NCBI GenBank assembly: GCA_030616195.1
Contig: JAUWXW010000122.1
Location: forward strand, 1-5,786
From: Chloroflexota bacterium
GTDB taxonomy: Bacteria; Chloroflexota; Dehalococcoidia; RBG-13-53-26
Reading direction: 5' to 3'
DNA length: 5,786 bases
The notes below the pieces were generated by a model. The model was not told the origin of the DNA, made no database searches, and saw only the letters and a list, made by a program, of their open reading frames with translations. The position numbers and the translations under genes were made by a program. Positions 4,643 to 5,786 of the stretch are shown one piece after another (the first letter of the stretch is position 1; the number at the start of each line of letters is the position of its first letter).

Positions 4643-5626
4643 ATGCCAGCTAACCTACCTCCTAAGTATTTCGAAGCCGAGAAGCGCTACAAGGCCGCTA
4701 GAACTCCTCATGAAAAAATTGAGGCCCTGGAAGAAATGTTCTCCATTATGCCCAAGCACAAGGGTACGGATAGGCTCCGTGCCGACTTGAGGACGAAGAT
4801 TGCCAAGTTCACTGCGGAGGCGGAGAAGAGACCCCTGGTTGGCAAGAAAGGAAGCCTCCTTTATTACGTCAAGAAAGAGGGAGCTAGACAGGCTGTGCTG
4901 GTTGGTCTCCCCAATGTGGGTAAGTCTCAGCTAGTCTCGGCCGTTACTGAAGCCGCTCCTGAGGTAGCTGCTTATCCGTTTACTACGCAAATGCCCGCTC
5001 CAGGTATGATGAGGTTTGAGAATATTCAGATACAACTGGTGGATATCCCGCCGGTAACCGCTCCGCAGGCTGAATCCTGGCTGGGCAATATCATCAGGAA
5101 TGCCGATCTCCTTCTAATCGTGGTGGATTTGGCCCAGGACCCGGTGACGCAGATGGAAGCCATTATGGAGCGTCTGGAGAAGTACAGAATAAAGCTTATT
5201 GGCGAACCCGAGGAGGAGACGGAGTTCAGAACGGTTCGAAAAAAGGCATTCATCGTTGGTAATAAGACGGATTTGGAGGGTGCCGAGCAAGGTTATAGCA
5301 GGCTTAGCTCCAGATATGGAGAACTCCCTATGGTTTGCGTTTCTGCCAGAGATGGAAATGGCTTGGACGAAATGAGGCTGGGTATGTACAACGCTCTGGA
5401 GGTCATTCGGGTATATACCAAAGCCCCAGGGCAGAAGGCAGATCTGACTGAGCCTGTGGTTATGAAGAATGGGAGTACAGTAGAGGAGGTGGCTGAGTCT
5501 ATCCACAAGGATTTCGGCAGCAAGCTGAAGTATGCTCGGGTTTGGGGTTCGGGGAAATTCGATGGGCAGAAGATCAAAAGACAGCATGTTCTCCAGGAAG
5601 GAGACACCATAGAGCTCCACGTTTGA
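4643..5626 (+). CDS. DRG/OBG-type GTPase with C-terminal TGS domain
   Basis: This 327-residue soluble GTPase resembles the DRG branch of the OBG family, whose members bind ribosomes or RNA. A charged helical N-terminal segment (about 8-60, including MPKHKGTDRLR) precedes the G domain. G1 is GLPNVGKS (88-95), G2 lies in YPFTT (111-115), G4 is NKTD (207-210) and G5 is SAR (234-236). The G3 box reads DIPP (134-137) instead of DxxG. A TGS domain of about 60 residues (267-327, ending DTIELHV) closes the protein, as in DRG and ThrRS/SpoT-type proteins. The ATG at 4643 lacks a clear Shine-Dalgarno but has a TATAAT box 14 bases upstream; it starts before the helical segment, giving full length. The cellular role is not known from the sequence; ribosome-associated regulation is the family-based guess. 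Confidence 0.9.
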   Translation: MPANLPPKYFEAEKRYKAARTPHEKIEALEEMFSIMPKHKGTDRLRADLRTKIAKFTAEAEKRPLVGKKGSLLYYVKKEGARQAVLVGLPNVGKSQLVSAVTEAAPEVAAYPFTTQMPAPGMMRFENIQIQLVDIPPVTAPQAESWLGNIIRNADLLLIVVDLAQDPVTQMEAIMERLEKYRIKLIGEPEEETEFRTVRKKAFIVGNKTDLEGAEQGYSRLSSRYGELPMVCVSARDGNGLDEMRLGMYNALEVIRVYTKAPGQKADLTEPVVMKNGSTVEEVAESIHKDFGSKLKYARVWGSGKFDGQKIKRQHVLQEGDTIELHV

Positions 5627-5691
5627 CATACAGGCGTGCCAAATTGCTACGCTCCCTGGACAACGCTCTTTGACTTAACCCGTTTTCCGGG

Positions 5692-5748
5692 CAGTGACAC
5701 CCAGATTGGCAAATGCAACAACACAGGGACGGGGCGTGGGTGTCACTG
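5692..5748. repeat. Perfect 12-bp inverted repeat downstream of the GTPase
   Basis: CAGTGACACCCA (5692-5703) and TGGGTGTCACTG (5737-5748) are exact inverted copies around a 33-base spacer that encodes nothing visible. No T-tract follows, and the spacer is long for an intrinsic terminator. It could be the folded end of a transcript, a REP-type sequence, or terminal repeats of a tiny mobile element. The remainder of 5627-5786 holds no gene that I can see. Confidence 0.6.
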
Positions 5749-5771
5749 GTCTTCTGGACGGGTACAGACGC

Positions 5772-5777
5772 TTGACA
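5772..5777 (+). promoter_or_regulatory. Possible -35 box at the window edge
   Basis: TTGACA matches the -35 consensus exactly and points out of the window. The matching -10 would lie beyond position 5786, so the promoter cannot be confirmed. Confidence 0.2.
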
Positions 5778-5786
5778 ACCTTGGGG

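Noticed and set aside
5114..5629. 171-residue minus-strand frame
   Set aside because: It is fully antisense to the GTPase, which has clear motifs; no domain is seen in the antisense product.
1..5786. tRNA, rRNA, CRISPR array, toxin-antitoxin or phage-defence genes
   Set aside because: No cloverleaf, regular spaced repeats or recognisable defence domains were seen on either strand.

Overview
The window is a moderately GC-rich bacterial chromosome segment with seven protein-coding genes and no RNA genes, CRISPR array or intact transposase. Six genes lie on the plus strand and one on the minus strand. The best guess for the source is Chloroflexota, Dehalococcoidia-like, probably environmental. 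This rests on three things: a DRG-type TGS GTPase beside a stand-alone Lrp/AsnC effector domain, a bacterial RtcA with a divergent N-terminus, and a dispersed palindromic repeat of a kind I associate with such genomes. It is an inference from general familiarity, not from a search.

Layout. Positions 1-1059 hold the end of prfA (release factor 1) and, overlapping its stop codon by four bases, prmC, the methyltransferase that modifies release factors. This is the classic translation-termination pair. Positions 1060-1387 are a 328-bp gap with no convincing gene; it holds a GC-rich hairpin and a nested interspersed repeat. Positions 1388-2164 encode a classical short-chain dehydrogenase. Positions 2165-2375 lie between convergent genes and carry a 60-bp near-perfect palindrome built of two hairpins, bracketed by 12-bp direct repeats. 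Positions 2376-3149 (minus strand) encode a metallo-beta-lactamase-fold hydrolase resembling RNase Z. It diverges from rtcA (3217-4266), an RNA 3'-terminal phosphate cyclase. Next come a 77-residue Lrp/AsnC ligand-binding (RAM) protein (4342-4575) and a GTPase with a C-terminal TGS domain (4643-5626). The last 160 bases are non-coding as far as visible and contain a perfect 12-bp inverted repeat.

How it fits together. Most of the genes belong to translation or RNA metabolism: termination (prfA, prmC), RNA-end chemistry (rtcA, possibly the hydrolase) and a ribosome-associated type GTPase. The dehydrogenase and the RAM protein are the exceptions. Apart from prfA-prmC the genes look independently transcribed, not arranged as one operon. 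The RAM gene and the GTPase gene each have a TATAAT box so close to the start codon that leaderless or nearly leaderless mRNAs are predicted. I found no clearly new multi-gene system. The most notable points are the altered active-site loop of RtcA, the DxxG-to-DIPP change in the GTPase, the leaderless promoters and the two palindromic repeat elements.
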